A stretch of 64,000 nt of DNA from NCBI GenBank assembly GCA_022792175.1, contig JAAWAN010000007.1:1-64000 (forward strand), given 5' to 3'. Position 1 is the stretch's first letter, and each line of letters starts with the position of its first letter. Shown here in pieces: positions 25,338-34,590 of the stretch. The notes beneath the pieces are model-generated. The model ran no database searches. It was not told the origin of the DNA and was given only the letters and a program-made list of their open reading frames with translations. The stretch comes from Provencibacterium sp. (GTDB taxonomy: Bacteria; Bacillota; Clostridia; Oscillospirales; Ruminococcaceae). Made by a program: the position numbers and the translations under genes.

Positions 25338-27657
25338 ACAGAACGCGGATTTCCTCGTCAACTACTGTGAGATGGATTTCCTTCGGCGGATGCTCCATCG
25401 TTTCGATGACGAGCATGCAGACCTTATCCTCCACATCCTGGCGGATAATGCGGGTAATATCCCGCGCACCGCTCTTCTGCCCGAAGGAACGGCGGGCAAT
25501 CTCCGAAAGCAGCGCCTCGTCATACTGAAGGGCAATGCCCCGTTCGGAGAGCGGAGAGCGCAGCTCCTCGAGCATCAGCGCGGCAATGCGCCGGTAATCC
25601 TCCTCAGTGAGCGGGTTAAAGCAGATAATTTCATCCACCCTTCCCAGAAATTCGGGGCGCAGAAATTCCTTTAGCGACTTCATCGCCCGCTCTTTGGAGA
25701 CCTGCTGGGGCTGGCGGTTAAAGCCCATGTTGAGATCGGTGCGCTCGGTGCCAGCGTTGGAAGTCATGATAAGCATGGTGTTTTCAAAAGAAACATTGCG
25801 CCCCTGCGCATCGGTAATATGCCCTTCATCGAGAATCTGCAGCAGAATGTTCATCACATCCGGATGGGCCTTCTCAATCTCATCGAACAAAATCACCGAA
25901 TAGGGCCGCCGGCGCACCTTCTCGGTGAGCTGGCCCGCCTCGTCATAACCGACATAGCCGGGAGGGGAGCCGATAATCCGGGAGACCGAGTGCTTCTCCA
26001 TAAACTCCGACATATCCAGCCGGATGAGCGGCTCCTGGTCATCAAACAGCTCGCGGCTGAGCACCTTGACAAGCTCGGTCTTGCCGACGCCCGTCGGCCC
26101 CACAAAGATGAACGACGCCGGACGCCGGCGGGCGGAGAGCTGAACGCGGGAGCGAAGCACCGCGCGCGATACCAGCTCGATCGCCTCATCCTGCCCGATG
26201 ACGTGCCTTTTCAGCTCCGCCTCAAGGCCGCTGACCCGCTTAAACTCGCTCTCGCGGATTTTGCTGGCGGGAATCCCCGTCCAAAGCTCGATCACCCGCG
26301 CCACGTCGTCATCCGTCACCGGTGCGCCCAGCGCGCGGGTGCCGAGCTCGGAGAGGCGCGCCTGCTCGCGTATCGCTTCGCTTTTCAGGGAAGCCAGATG
26401 TTCATAAGCCTTTTCGTCCGCCGTATCCGGCTTTGACTCCAGGGCGACAATCTCCTCGTTGAGCGCATCCACCCGTTCCCCCAGCTTATCATATTCCGCC
26501 ATGTCAGGGTTGCGCATAACGGCGCAGGAGCAGCTTTCATCCAGAAGATCTATCGCCTTGTCGGGGAGAAAGCGGTCGTTGATATACCGCTCGGAGAGCA
26601 CCACCATCCGCCGCAGCAGATAGTCGCTCACCGAAACGCGGTGAAACTGCTCATAGTGCTCCTTTATCCCCTTCATCACCTCGACCGTTTCTTCCACATT
26701 CAGCTCATCCACCTTGACCGGCTGAAAGCGCCGTTCGAGCGCGGCATCCTTCTCAATGTTTTTGCGGTATTCGCTGAAGGTGGTCGCGCCGATGACCTGC
26801 ACCTCTCCGCGCGAAAGGGCGGGCTTTAAAATGTTGGCGGCGTTCATCGCGCCGCCCTCGCTCTCGCCGACGCCGACCAGGTTATGAATCTCATCGATAA
26901 ACAGAATAATATTCTGCAGCTCCTTGATTTCGGAAACCAGCCCCTTCACCCGGCTCTCAAACTGGCCGCGGAACTGGGTGCCGGCGACTAGCGCCGTTAA
27001 ATCCAGCAGATAGAGCTCCTTCCCCTGCAGGCGGTGGGGAACCTCTCCCAAAGCGAGCCGCCGGGCAATACCCTCGGCAATCGCCGTTTTTCCAACGCCC
27101 GGTTCGCCGATGAGGCAGGGGTTATTCTTCTGGCGGCGGTTGAGAATCTGCATCACCCGGTAGATTTCGTTTTCCCTGCCGATAACATGATCGATAAGCC
27201 CTTCGCGCGCCTTATCGGTCAGGTTTTCGCAGTAGGCGCTGAGGTATTTGTATTTTTTATCATCCCGCTTTTTCTGCTGCGGGGCGCGGCGGCCCTGCTC
27301 GCCCGCGGAATGCGGCGGACCCATCGGCAGGTTTGCGCCCGGCTCTCCTGCATTCTGCGGGGGCTTTTCGGGCGCCTGGTTGGAAAACAGGTTCTGCAGA
27401 AAGGGGAAGGGCTGGGCGCCGCCGATTTCAAACCCATCCTCCCCATTTTCGCCCATAATCTCCATGAGCTGGTTGCTCATCACATCCAGCTCATCCTCGC
27501 TGATGCCCATCTTTTTCATCAGCTCATCCACCGACTGAATGCCGAGCTCCTTTGCGCATTTTAAGCACAGGCCCTCATTGACCGGCTCGCCCTTATCGAG
27601 CCTCGTCATGAAGACCACGGCAATCCGCTTTTTGCATCTCGAACACAACATATTCAT
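25336..27657 (-). CDS. clpE: ATP-dependent Clp protease ATP-binding subunit, ClpE type
   Basis: This 773-residue Hsp100 unfoldase would hand substrates to ClpP. The N-terminus carries a CSRC...CLKC zinc finger (residues 4-35) in place of the usual Clp_N repeats, which is the mark of ClpE. Two AAA+ domains follow: Walker [10 protein letters not shown] with Walker [11 protein letters not shown], and GPTGVGKTE with [15 protein letters not shown]-like middle region lies between them. The first ATG giving the zinc finger, 27657, has GAGGGAG seven bases upstream. No McsA, McsB or CtsR gene is nearby and I see no CtsR operator. A minus-strand TATAAT lies at 27762-27767. Confidence 0.88.
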   Translation of the reverse strand: MNMLCSRCKKRIAVVFMTRLDKGEPVNEGLCLKCAKELGIQSVDELMKKMGISEDELDVMSNQLMEIMGENGEDGFEIGGAQPFPFLQNLFSNQAPEKPPQNAGEPGANLPMGPPHSAGEQGRRAPQQKKRDDKKYKYLSAYCENLTDKAREGLIDHVIGRENEIYRVMQILNRRQKNNPCLIGEPGVGKTAIAEGIARRLALGEVPHRLQGKELYLLDLTALVAGTQFRGQFESRVKGLVSEIKELQNIILFIDEIHNLVGVGESEGGAMNAANILKPALSRGEVQVIGATTFSEYRKNIEKDAALERRFQPVKVDELNVEETVEVMKGIKEHYEQFHRVSVSDYLLRRMVVLSERYINDRFLPDKAIDLLDESCSCAVMRNPDMAEYDKLGERVDALNEEIVALESKPDTADEKAYEHLASLKSEAIREQARLSELGTRALGAPVTDDDVARVIELWTGIPASKIRESEFKRVSGLEAELKRHVIGQDEAIELVSRAVLRSRVQLSARRRPASFIFVGPTGVGKTELVKVLSRELFDDQEPLIRLDMSEFMEKHSVSRIIGSPPGYVGYDEAGQLTEKVRRRPYSVILFDEIEKAHPDVMNILLQILDEGHITDAQGRNVSFENTMLIMTSNAGTERTDLNMGFNRQPQQVSKERAMKSLKEFLRPEFLGRVDEIICFNPLTEEDYRRIAALMLEELRSPLSERGIALQYDEALLSEIARRSFGQKSGARDITRIIRQDVEDKVCMLVIETMEHPPKEIHLTVVDEEIRVL

Positions 27658-27761
27658 AAAGCCGCTCCCTCTCAAAACAAATGCTGAACCGGTCCTGTCT
27701 CAAAACAGCTGCAAAGCGGGGACAGGCCGGGAGAACGCTGCAGGATAGTCTTTCACAAACT

Positions 27762-27767
27762 ATTATA
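27762..27767 (-). promoter_or_regulatory. Likely -10 element of clpE
   Basis: A perfect TATAAT on the minus strand lies about 105 bases before the clpE start. I see no good -35 box at the standard distance. Confidence 0.45.
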
Positions 27768-27887
27768 CACCAAATCTGTGAATGTTCTATAGACAAATCG
27801 GAAAAAATCCACGCTGCCCGGCCCGCCTCTCAGGAAAACGGCAGGCATTCGCATGTAAAGAAGAGGTACCGTATCCGCTAAAAGCCC

Positions 27888-28706
27888 CTAGCCTGCGCTG
27901 CCGCTGACGGCCAGCGCATTGTTGGTCGGCTCCCTGACCGAATCCAGCCAGCCGGTATTCTTCAGGGAAAAGAACAGGTCCAACGGATTCCAGTTTACAA
28001 AGGCCTTGAAAAACAGCGTTTTGGAGAACAGCTCCTCGCTGCAGAGCACCAGCGGCCTGCCCGCCTGCTGAATAACCAGACCATCCGCCGTAAAGGAGAT
28101 AAGCAGCTTCAAAACTGCGGCAATAACATAGAGCGTCAGCGCCGCCTGCGCCGCACCGATTAGTCCCCCCATCAGCTGGTTGACCGGACCGATAAGCGGC
28201 AGACGGTTGACCTCGCCGAACACCCCGGCCAGCCTGCGGACAAAAAACATCGCAATGCTGAAAAGCAGAAAGAAAAGCACCAGCCGCATCAGGTTGACCG
28301 CCAGCGGGGCAACCACCGAATCGGTAATGGCAGCGGCAGCGCCAGTGCCGCCGTTTTCTATCAGCTGGTGCAGCGTCTGCACCAGCTGCTCCGAGTCGAG
28401 GCCGAGCATATCCAGCACCCCCTCGGGAACGCTCTGCGCAAAGGCCAGCAGGCTTTCCGGCAGCAGCTCCTGCTGCACCTGCGAAAGCTTCTCCGCAATT
28501 CCGGAAACGACCGAGGGACGCAGCAGCGTTTCAAAAATCCAGCGCGCTGCCGGCTCGGCCAGGACGGCGGCGCCAACAAGCACGGCCACATAGCCGATAA
28601 AATAAACCAGTGTGCGCGCAAAGCCGCGCCGCGCACCGACTACCATCATATAAAGAAAAATCAGAACGGTAACGATATCATAAACGATTATTATGAAGTC
28701 CTGCAT
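27888..28706 (-). CDS. CvpA family membrane protein
   Basis: This 272-residue protein begins MQDFIIIVYDIVTVLIFLY and has four to five membrane segments. The CvpA/colicin V production motif GARRGFARTLVYFIGYVAV lies near residues 24-45. A glycine-rich segment, IGPVNQLMGGLIGAAQAAL, is in the second half. CvpA proteins are linked to peptidoglycan homeostasis and toxin secretion, but the biochemical role is not settled. GTG 28715 is in frame; ATG 28706 fits the GGAGAGG site better. It follows the DUF5711-like gene on the same strand by 56 bases. Confidence 0.8.
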   Translation of the reverse strand: MQDFIIIVYDIVTVLIFLYMMVVGARRGFARTLVYFIGYVAVLVGAAVLAEPAARWIFETLLRPSVVSGIAEKLSQVQQELLPESLLAFAQSVPEGVLDMLGLDSEQLVQTLHQLIENGGTGAAAAITDSVVAPLAVNLMRLVLFFLLFSIAMFFVRRLAGVFGEVNRLPLIGPVNQLMGGLIGAAQAALTLYVIAAVLKLLISFTADGLVIQQAGRPLVLCSEELFSKTLFFKAFVNWNPLDLFFSLKNTGWLDSVREPTNNALAVSGSAG

Positions 28707-28762
28707 AGGCAGCACCCCTCTCCTTTCCTGAAAATCCTGCCGGCGGACGTTCCGGCGCCCTG

Positions 28763-29926
28763 TCAGCGCATGCTGTTTTTCTGCAGCTCCTCATAGGTCG
28801 CCGCATAGAGGTTCTGTCCCAGGGGAAGCCAGGCGGCTGCACCGGGCAGGTTGACCTGCGAAATCAGCGATCCCTTATAGTCATAATGGCTGACCACACC
28901 CTCCGAGAGCAGATAAAACCCGTTTTCATTTGCGCGCATCGAGTTTACCGAAATATCCAGCTGCCTGTCATCCACCACCCGGCAGCGCCCATCCAGCGCG
29001 ACCAGCTGGCTGGAGCGCATATACCGGTAATTGCCCAGAAGGATAAGCATATGGCTGCCGCCATCGGCAAACATCTGTATCTGCTGCCCGTCAAAATCAT
29101 ATTCGGCGCGGATACGGCCCGACTGGTCAATCGTTTTCACCGACTGATCGGTAATCAGGAAGATATTTCCCTCCTGAAAGGAGATATAGTAGCCGAACTC
29201 ATCCGCAATCTCCATCGAAAAAACCGGCTTCTCTACGGTGTTTTTGCCAAGATCCAGCAGCACTACGCTCGTCACTATCCCTCCGCCGCGCACCCCATAG
29301 AGCACCACCGCCGCCTGCCGGCCATCCGGCGAGAGAGCGATGGCACAAGCCATGCTCGAATTGCGCCAACTATGGGTGACGTTTCCAAACTCATCATAAA
29401 AGGTCACCAGCGTCGCGTTTTTGGCGGTGGAGGTTGCCAGCGCCATCGTGCCGTTGCCGGCAATATCTGCCGCATGAATCACACCCTCTGCCGTCCCTGA
29501 ATAAGCGAGGCGGGAAGAGGAGGCCACATGGTAGGCGCTCCCGCCCTGATCATAGCAGAGGAGCCGCCCGCCATCCGTTTTCAACACCGGCGTACCGCAC
29601 CCGTGCACCAGCGACAGGCGCTCGTTCCCCTGATTATCAAAAACCAGCAGCTCGCTGTCGCTGAGCAGCGCCACATCCCAGTTCACCGCCTCCAGCTGGC
29701 GGACCGCATGGTTAGGGAGCGAAACCGGAAAGCTGCCGCCCCCTGAAAAATGCGAGCGAAAAATTCCGCCGAACAGCGAGCCGGAAAAATAATCCAGGCC
29801 GAATACAAATATCAGTACCAGCGCCGAAATCATCAGCACGGCTAAAATACGGTTGAACTTATTCTGGATATTCTGTTGTTTCTTGTATTTTTCAAACTCG
29901 CTGAGCTTTTTTTTCTCTTTTCCCAT
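28763..29926 (-). CDS. Membrane-anchored beta-propeller-like protein (DUF5711 type)
   Basis: This 387-residue protein has a charged cytoplasmic start (MGKEKKKLSEFEKYKKQQ), one membrane segment at about residues 28-50 (ILAVLMISALVLIFVFGLDYF) and a long extracellular part. Repeated WD-like strands (LLSDSELLVFDNQGNERLSL, YDEFGNVTHSW, ALSPDGRQAAVV) point to a beta-propeller. This layout matches the DUF5711 family of Clostridia, whose function is unknown. It sits between truA and cvpA, with about 35 bases to truA, and is probably cotranscribed. Confidence 0.65.
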   Translation of the reverse strand: MGKEKKKLSEFEKYKKQQNIQNKFNRILAVLMISALVLIFVFGLDYFSGSLFGGIFRSHFSGGGSFPVSLPNHAVRQLEAVNWDVALLSDSELLVFDNQGNERLSLVHGCGTPVLKTDGGRLLCYDQGGSAYHVASSSRLAYSGTAEGVIHAADIAGNGTMALATSTAKNATLVTFYDEFGNVTHSWRNSSMACAIALSPDGRQAAVVLYGVRGGGIVTSVVLLDLGKNTVEKPVFSMEIADEFGYYISFQEGNIFLITDQSVKTIDQSGRIRAEYDFDGQQIQMFADGGSHMLILLGNYRYMRSSQLVALDGRCRVVDDRQLDISVNSMRANENGFYLLSEGVVSHYDYKGSLISQVNLPGAAAWLPLGQNLYAATYEELQKNSMR

Positions 29927-29961
29927 CTGTTACCCTGCTGTTTTCAGCGCCCGCCGTTTTT

Positions 29962-30738
29962 TTAAAGCCGCGCGGGTACTTCATAGTATACCTGCTCGAG
30001 GCAGAGCCCTGCGGCCGGCGCGGTAAAGCCCGCCAGAGAGCGATCCCCCGCCTGCAGCGCCTGCGGGATGCTCTCCGGCATACGCTTTCCCGCGCCGATC
30101 TCAATCAGCGTCCCCGTAATAATGCGCACCATATTGTAGAGAAACCCGTCCCCCCCCGTTTCAAAGAGGATCTGCTCCCCCTCCCGCCAGACGCGGGATA
30201 AAAAAATGGTGCGCCGCCGGTCCTGCACGCTCCCGCCCGCCGAGCAGAAGGCGGAAAAGTCGTGCGTTCCCAGAAAGGCCCTTGCCGCTTTATCCATTAT
30301 TTCCCAGTCTAACCGATAGGGTATGCGGAAAGCGGTCGAAAGCAGGAAGGGATCACGGATGCGGCTGTTTAAAATCCGGTAGCGGTAGCGCTTGCCAAGG
30401 CAGCTGTAGCGCGCATGAAAGTCCGGCGGCACCTCCCGGCAGTCATAAACGGCCGCCTCAGGCGGCAGGTAGGCATTAAGAGCCTCGATGAGCCGCTCGC
30501 AGGGGATGGCGCTTTTCGTATGAAAGCTGACGCAGAAGGCGCGGGCATGCACCCCTGCATCGGTGCGCGAAGCACACTTTACATCCGTCGCTTCGCCGAA
30601 CACCTGCTGCAGCGCCTGCTGCAGCGCGCCCTGCACCGTCGGCGCATTCTTCTGAACAGCCGAACCGTGAAAGGCCGAGCCGTCAAAGCGCAGTGTTAAA
30701 AGCAGGTTGCGCCCGCCCTCCTGTCCATTGCCCGCCAT
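29962..30738 (-). CDS. truA: tRNA pseudouridine(38-40) synthase TruA
   Basis: This 258-residue enzyme converts uridines 38-40 of the tRNA anticodon stem-loop to pseudouridine. The catalytic Asp lies in the motif SRTDAGVHA. The N-terminal LLLTLRFDGSAFHGSAVQKN and GDGFLYNMVRIITGTL near the C-terminus are typical. The ATG at 30738 overlaps the ecfT stop codon by one base (TAATG). The order ecfA1-ecfA2-ecfT-truA is conserved in Firmicutes. Confidence 0.93.
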   Translation of the reverse strand: MAGNGQEGGRNLLLTLRFDGSAFHGSAVQKNAPTVQGALQQALQQVFGEATDVKCASRTDAGVHARAFCVSFHTKSAIPCERLIEALNAYLPPEAAVYDCREVPPDFHARYSCLGKRYRYRILNSRIRDPFLLSTAFRIPYRLDWEIMDKAARAFLGTHDFSAFCSAGGSVQDRRRTIFLSRVWREGEQILFETGGDGFLYNMVRIITGTLIEIGAGKRMPESIPQALQAGDRSLAGFTAPAAGLCLEQVYYEVPARL

Positions 30739-31550
30739 TACAGCAGCGCCGGCACAAACCGGTTGATGAGGATAACCCCCACGATGCACAGCGCCACAAA
30801 CGCACAGGCCACAAAATCATAGTAGCGCAGGTGCAGCTGCTTCATCCGGGTGCGGCCCTCGCCGCCGTGGTAGCAGCGGCACTCCATCGCGAGCGCCAGC
30901 TCATCCGCCCGGCGGAAGGCCGAAACAAACAGCGGGATTAAAATGGGTACCAGTGCCTTCGCCCGCTGCATAATCCCCCCTGTTTCAAGGTCCGCCCCGC
31001 GCGCCTTCTGCGCGGCCATAATCTTATCGGTCTCTTCAATAAGCGTCGGGATAAAGCGCAGGGCGATGGTCATCATCATTGCCAGCTCATGCACCGGAAG
31101 GCGAAAGCGCCCCAGCGGCGAGAGCAGGCGCTCAATCGCATCGGTCAGCGCGATGGGCGAGGTGGTGTAGGTCATCAGCGAAGTGCCCGCGATGAGGCAG
31201 ATAATCCGCACTGTCATGAGCACCGCCATCAGCACCCCTTCGCGGGTGATTTTCAGAAAGCCCAGCTGCCAGAGCGGGTCGCCGTCCATAAAAAACATGT
31301 TGAGAACGCCGGTGAACAAAATAATCGGCACCACCGGCCTGAGGCTCCTTAAAATCATCTTATAGGGAATATGGGAGATTCCATAGCTCAGCCAGAGAAA
31401 AAAGAGGCCGACCAGTAGCCCGGCGGGATTGCTCGAAAGAAAGAGCATGACGATATAGGCGATCGTCAGGATGATTTTTATCCGGCTGTCCATCCGGTGG
31501 ACGACCGATTCTCCCGGGAAATACTGGCCGATGGTGATATCCTTCAGCAT
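30738..31550 (-). CDS. ecfT: Energy-coupling factor transporter transmembrane protein EcfT
   Basis: This 270-residue membrane subunit couples the two ECF ATPases to interchangeable substrate-binding S components for vitamins or metal ions. About five to six membrane segments are visible. The coupling helices contain the paired Ala-Arg-Gly motifs, with AQKARGADL near residue 190. It overlaps ecfA2 by seven bases. No S component is encoded nearby, so this is a group II (shared) ECF module. Confidence 0.92.
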   Translation of the reverse strand: MLKDITIGQYFPGESVVHRMDSRIKIILTIAYIVMLFLSSNPAGLLVGLFFLWLSYGISHIPYKMILRSLRPVVPIILFTGVLNMFFMDGDPLWQLGFLKITREGVLMAVLMTVRIICLIAGTSLMTYTTSPIALTDAIERLLSPLGRFRLPVHELAMMMTIALRFIPTLIEETDKIMAAQKARGADLETGGIMQRAKALVPILIPLFVSAFRRADELALAMECRCYHGGEGRTRMKQLHLRYYDFVACAFVALCIVGVILINRFVPALL

Positions 31551-32419
31551 CCTGCCGCTCCCCCTTTCCTGCCTGCATAGAGCTTCTGCAGCTCGGCGCG
31601 CGCATCCTCCATCGTATAGATATTCTGCTGCACCGGGTAGCCCGCGGCATGCAGCCGGCGGAAGATCATCGTCAGCTGCGGAACGGCCAGCCCCATCTGC
31701 ATGATTTCCTCGGCATGCTCGAACACCTCGGCAGTATCGCCATACATGAAAAGACGGGAATGGTTCATCACCAGAACCTTGCTGCAGTAGCGCGCCACAT
31801 CCTCCATTGAGTGGGAAACGAGCAGAACGGTGTTTTTCACCTGCGCATGGTAATCCCGAATCTGGCTGAGAATGCGGTCGCGACCCTTCGGGTCGAGCCC
31901 GGCGGTCGGCTCATCGAGAATCAGCACTTTGGGGTTCATCGCGAGCACCCCCGCAATGGCAACCCGGCGCTTCTGCCCACCTGAGAGCTCAAAGGGGGAT
32001 TTATTGAAATTTTTCTCCTTAAAGCCGACAAAGGCAGCCGCCTCGCGGACGCTGCGGTCAATCTCCTCCTCGCTGAGGCCCATGTTGCGTGGGCCAAAGG
32101 CAATATCCTTATAAACGGTATCCTCAAACAGCTGGTATTCCGGATACTGGAACACCAGTCCGACCTTGAAGCGAAAGGCGCGCAACTTCTGCTTATCCGC
32201 CCAGAGGTCCTCCCCATCGATATAAATCCTGCCGGAAGTAGGCCGTAAAAGGCCGTTAAAATGCTGAATCAGCGTCGACTTGCCCGAGCCGGTGTGGCCG
32301 ATGACGCCGACAAACGCCCCCTCCTCAATCGTAAGGTTCACATCGTCCACCGCCGTCTTGCAAAAGGGGGTGCCGGGAGAGTAGGTATAGGTCAGGTGCT
32401 CGGTTTTAATTGCTGTCAT
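31544..32419 (-). CDS. ecfA2: Energy-coupling factor transporter ATPase EcfA2
   Basis: This 291-residue ABC ATPase has Walker A GHTGSGKST near residue 40, Q-loop FQYPEYQLFEDTV, signature ELSGGQKRR and Walker B VLILDEPTAGLDPKGR. It pairs with EcfA1 to energise vitamin or metal uptake through EcfT. The start codon overlaps the ecfA1 stop by one base (TAATG). Confidence 0.93.
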   Translation of the reverse strand: MTAIKTEHLTYTYSPGTPFCKTAVDDVNLTIEEGAFVGVIGHTGSGKSTLIQHFNGLLRPTSGRIYIDGEDLWADKQKLRAFRFKVGLVFQYPEYQLFEDTVYKDIAFGPRNMGLSEEEIDRSVREAAAFVGFKEKNFNKSPFELSGGQKRRVAIAGVLAMNPKVLILDEPTAGLDPKGRDRILSQIRDYHAQVKNTVLLVSHSMEDVARYCSKVLVMNHSRLFMYGDTAEVFEHAEEIMQMGLAVPQLTMIFRRLHAAGYPVQQNIYTMEDARAELQKLYAGRKGGAAGC

Positions 32420-33276
32420 TATCCATGCACCTCCATCAGCTTCTGCCAGGCGGCGGCAAATTCTTCATCATCCAATATGTCATCCGGCAGGGTAATCCCG
32501 CTCTGGCGCAGCAGGTGGCTGAGCTTGGTCGCCTGCGGCACATCGAGCCCGACGCTCTCGAGCACCTCCACATGGGAGAAAACCCCGCGGGGGGTATCAT
32601 CGAGCAGCACCTTTCCATCGTTCATGACCACCACCCGGTCGGCCCTGGCCGCCTCATCCATATAGTGGGTAATGAGTACAACGGTGATGCCGTGCTCCTG
32701 GTTTAATTTGCGGATGGTGCGCAGCACCTCGCGCCGCCCGCGCGGGTCGAGCATGGCGGTCGGCTCATCGAGCACGATGCACTTCGGGCGCATGGCGACG
32801 ATGCCCGCAATGGCCACCCGCTGCTTCTGCCCGCCCGAGAGCTGGTGGGGGGCATGCATCCGGTATTCATACATGCCGACCTCCCGGAGCGCCTCATCCA
32901 CCCGGCGGCGGATTTCCGGCGGGTCGATGCCCATATTTTCCAGCGCAAAGGCGACATCCTCCTCCACAATGGTGGCGACAATCTGGTTGTCCGGGTTCTG
33001 GAAAACCATCCCCACCGTCTGGCGGATGTTCAAGAGGTTGTCCTCCTCCCGGGTGTCCATCCCGTCGACATAGACCGTCCCCCCCCGGGGAAGCAGGATG
33101 GCGTTAAAATGCTTGGCCAGCGTCGACTTGCCCGAGCCGTTGTGGCCGAGCACCGCCGTAAACTCCCCGCGGCGGATGTGGACGCTGAGGTCCTGTAAAA
33201 CCGGCGTAGGCGTCTCTCCCTCGCCGGTATTGTAGCTGAAGTCGAGATGCTCCGCCCGCAAAAAACGGTTTTCCAT
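32419..33276 (-). CDS. ecfA1: Energy-coupling factor transporter ATPase EcfA1
   Basis: This is a 285-residue ABC ATPase with Walker A GHNGSGKST, Q-loop FQNPDNQIVATIV, signature QLSGGQKQR and Walker B CIVLDEPTAMLDPRGR. It is the first gene of the ecfA1-ecfA2-ecfT-truA block. ATG 33276 is used because it gives the normal N-terminus and follows a G-rich site. The frame opens at 33321 without support. Confidence 0.93.
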   Translation of the reverse strand: MENRFLRAEHLDFSYNTGEGETPTPVLQDLSVHIRRGEFTAVLGHNGSGKSTLAKHFNAILLPRGGTVYVDGMDTREEDNLLNIRQTVGMVFQNPDNQIVATIVEEDVAFALENMGIDPPEIRRRVDEALREVGMYEYRMHAPHQLSGGQKQRVAIAGIVAMRPKCIVLDEPTAMLDPRGRREVLRTIRKLNQEHGITVVLITHYMDEAARADRVVVMNDGKVLLDDTPRGVFSHVEVLESVGLDVPQATKLSHLLRQSGITLPDDILDDEEFAAAWQKLMEVHG

Positions 33277-33317
33277 CAGGGATCCCCCCATTTTCACTTC
33301 TATGACTCGAAATCTGT

Positions 33318-33713
33318 TCAAAAAGCGGCGTCCACCGGGAAATGATAGACGATATCCCCTCCCCGGGATTCCCCGCTTACCTGCCCGCCCAGCTTTCGGT
33401 AAAGGGCATTTGCCCCCTCATTATTTCGATAGGCGGTGAGGAAAAAACGGCAGAAGCCCTCCTCCCGGCAGGCTTCCCGCAGCGCATAGCCATAGGCAAA
33501 GCCGATGACCGTCTGCTCCAGCATGGCGGCAAACAGCCAGCAGCCTTCATCTCCTAAAAAGGCAAGCGCCTGCTCCCGGCAGATAAAGCCCTCCCGGTAG
33601 TCCCGATTCATTGCCATGACCGATTCGATATCCGCTTTTCTCAGCCGGCGGCAACGGCAGGCCTCTTTCGCAGGCTTTTCCACCCGAACATCCCCCTTCC
33701 GCTGCGGGGACAT
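33318..33713 (-). CDS. GNAT acetyltransferase with apparent internal deletion
   Basis: This 131-residue protein starts like an AAC(3)-I/RimI-type GNAT enzyme (CRRLRKADIESVMAMN, then VIGFAYGYALR) and ends like one (EGFCRFFLTAYRNNEGANALYRKLGG). The 30 to 40 residues that normally lie between these parts, including the acetyl-CoA-binding R-x-x-G-x-G/A loop, are absent. The frame is uninterrupted. It is therefore probably inactive or altered. A GTG at 33683 with AAGGGGG upstream is an alternative start. It follows the RlmI-like gene by 16 bases. Note that an ordinary annotation would call it simply a GNAT protein. Confidence 0.55.
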   Translation of the reverse strand: MSPQRKGDVRVEKPAKEACRCRRLRKADIESVMAMNRDYREGFICREQALAFLGDEGCWLFAAMLEQTVIGFAYGYALREACREEGFCRFFLTAYRNNEGANALYRKLGGQVSGESRGGDIVYHFPVDAAF

Positions 33714-33729
33714 GCCCCGCAGGCGCTTT

Positions 33730-34590
33730 TTAAGCCGTCCAGATGGCAGTGCTGCCGCAGGGCAGGATAAGCCCGCTCTCTGTGACCGGCAGGCCGATTT
33801 CCTCCGCCTCAGCTCTTCCGCCAAAGCGCCGGCCGACCGTTACCGAGAGCAGGTACTGCATCACCTGCGCAGAGAGCCCGGCGGTGTAGGAGCTGAGCAT
33901 GACAAACGACGGCTCGTCCGACAGAACGCCGCAGAGAAGCTGCAGCAGCGGATAGATTTTCTCCTCCAGCTGCCAGACCTCTCCCCCCGGCCCCCGCCCA
34001 TAGGAGGGCGGGTCGAGGATGATCCCGTCATACCGCACGCCACGGCGGATTTCCCGCTCGACAAACTTCTGGCAGTCATCCACAATCCAGCGGACCGGCC
34101 GCCCGGAGAGGCCGCTTCTTTCGGCATTTTCCCGCGCCCAGCTGACGATACCCTTCGAGGCATCCACATGGCAGACCTTCGCCCCGGCGCTGGCGGCGGC
34201 CAGCGTCGCCCCGCCGGTATAGGCGAAAAGGTTTAAAATCTGCAGCTCCCTTTTTGCCTGGCGGATATGCTCCTGCAAAAAGGCCCAGTTGACCGCCTGC
34301 TCGGGGAAGAGGCCGGTGTGCTTAAAGCCGGTCGGGCTGATTTTAAAGCGCAGCTCCCGCCAGCTAACCTCCCATTCCTTCTGCGGCAGGTCGATAAACT
34401 CCCAGCTTCCGCCGCCCGCAGAGGAGCGGTGGTAGCGGGCGCTGCAGCGCGCCCACTGCGGCCCCTTCGGCGTTTCCCAGATAATCTGCGGGTCGGGCCG
34501 GGCCAGCACCCATCTCCCCCAGCGCTCCAGCTTCTCGCCGCCCGAGCAGTCGAGAAGCTCATAGTCCTCAAAGTCCCTGGTCGCTCTCAT
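33730..34590 (-). CDS. Class I SAM-dependent methyltransferase (RlmI-like, rRNA cytosine type)
   Basis: This 286-residue methyltransferase has the SAM-binding motif ILNLFAYTGGATLAAASAGA (near residue 120) and the catalytic-region motif DPPSYGRGPGG. Both are characteristic of RlmI/RlmK-type 23S rRNA methyltransferases. It lacks an N-terminal PUA domain, as do short Firmicute relatives, so the exact RNA target is open. ATG 34590 lies inside the end of glmM (23-base overlap), implying cotranscription. Confidence 0.8.
   Translation of the reverse strand: MRATRDFEDYELLDCSGGEKLERWGRWVLARPDPQIIWETPKGPQWARCSARYHRSSAGGGSWEFIDLPQKEWEVSWRELRFKISPTGFKHTGLFPEQAVNWAFLQEHIRQAKRELQILNLFAYTGGATLAAASAGAKVCHVDASKGIVSWARENAERSGLSGRPVRWIVDDCQKFVEREIRRGVRYDGIILDPPSYGRGPGGEVWQLEEKIYPLLQLLCGVLSDEPSFVMLSSYTAGLSAQVMQYLLSVTVGRRFGGRAEAEEIGLPVTESGLILPCGSTAIWTA

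Noticed and set aside
25122-25361. Upstream extension of the GNAT gene through the palindromes
   Set aside because: It merely translates repeat families A and B; ATG 25121 has a strong ribosome binding site.
27676-27887. CtsR or CIRCE operator before clpE
   Set aside because: No GGTCAAA tandem or CIRCE inverted repeat is present.
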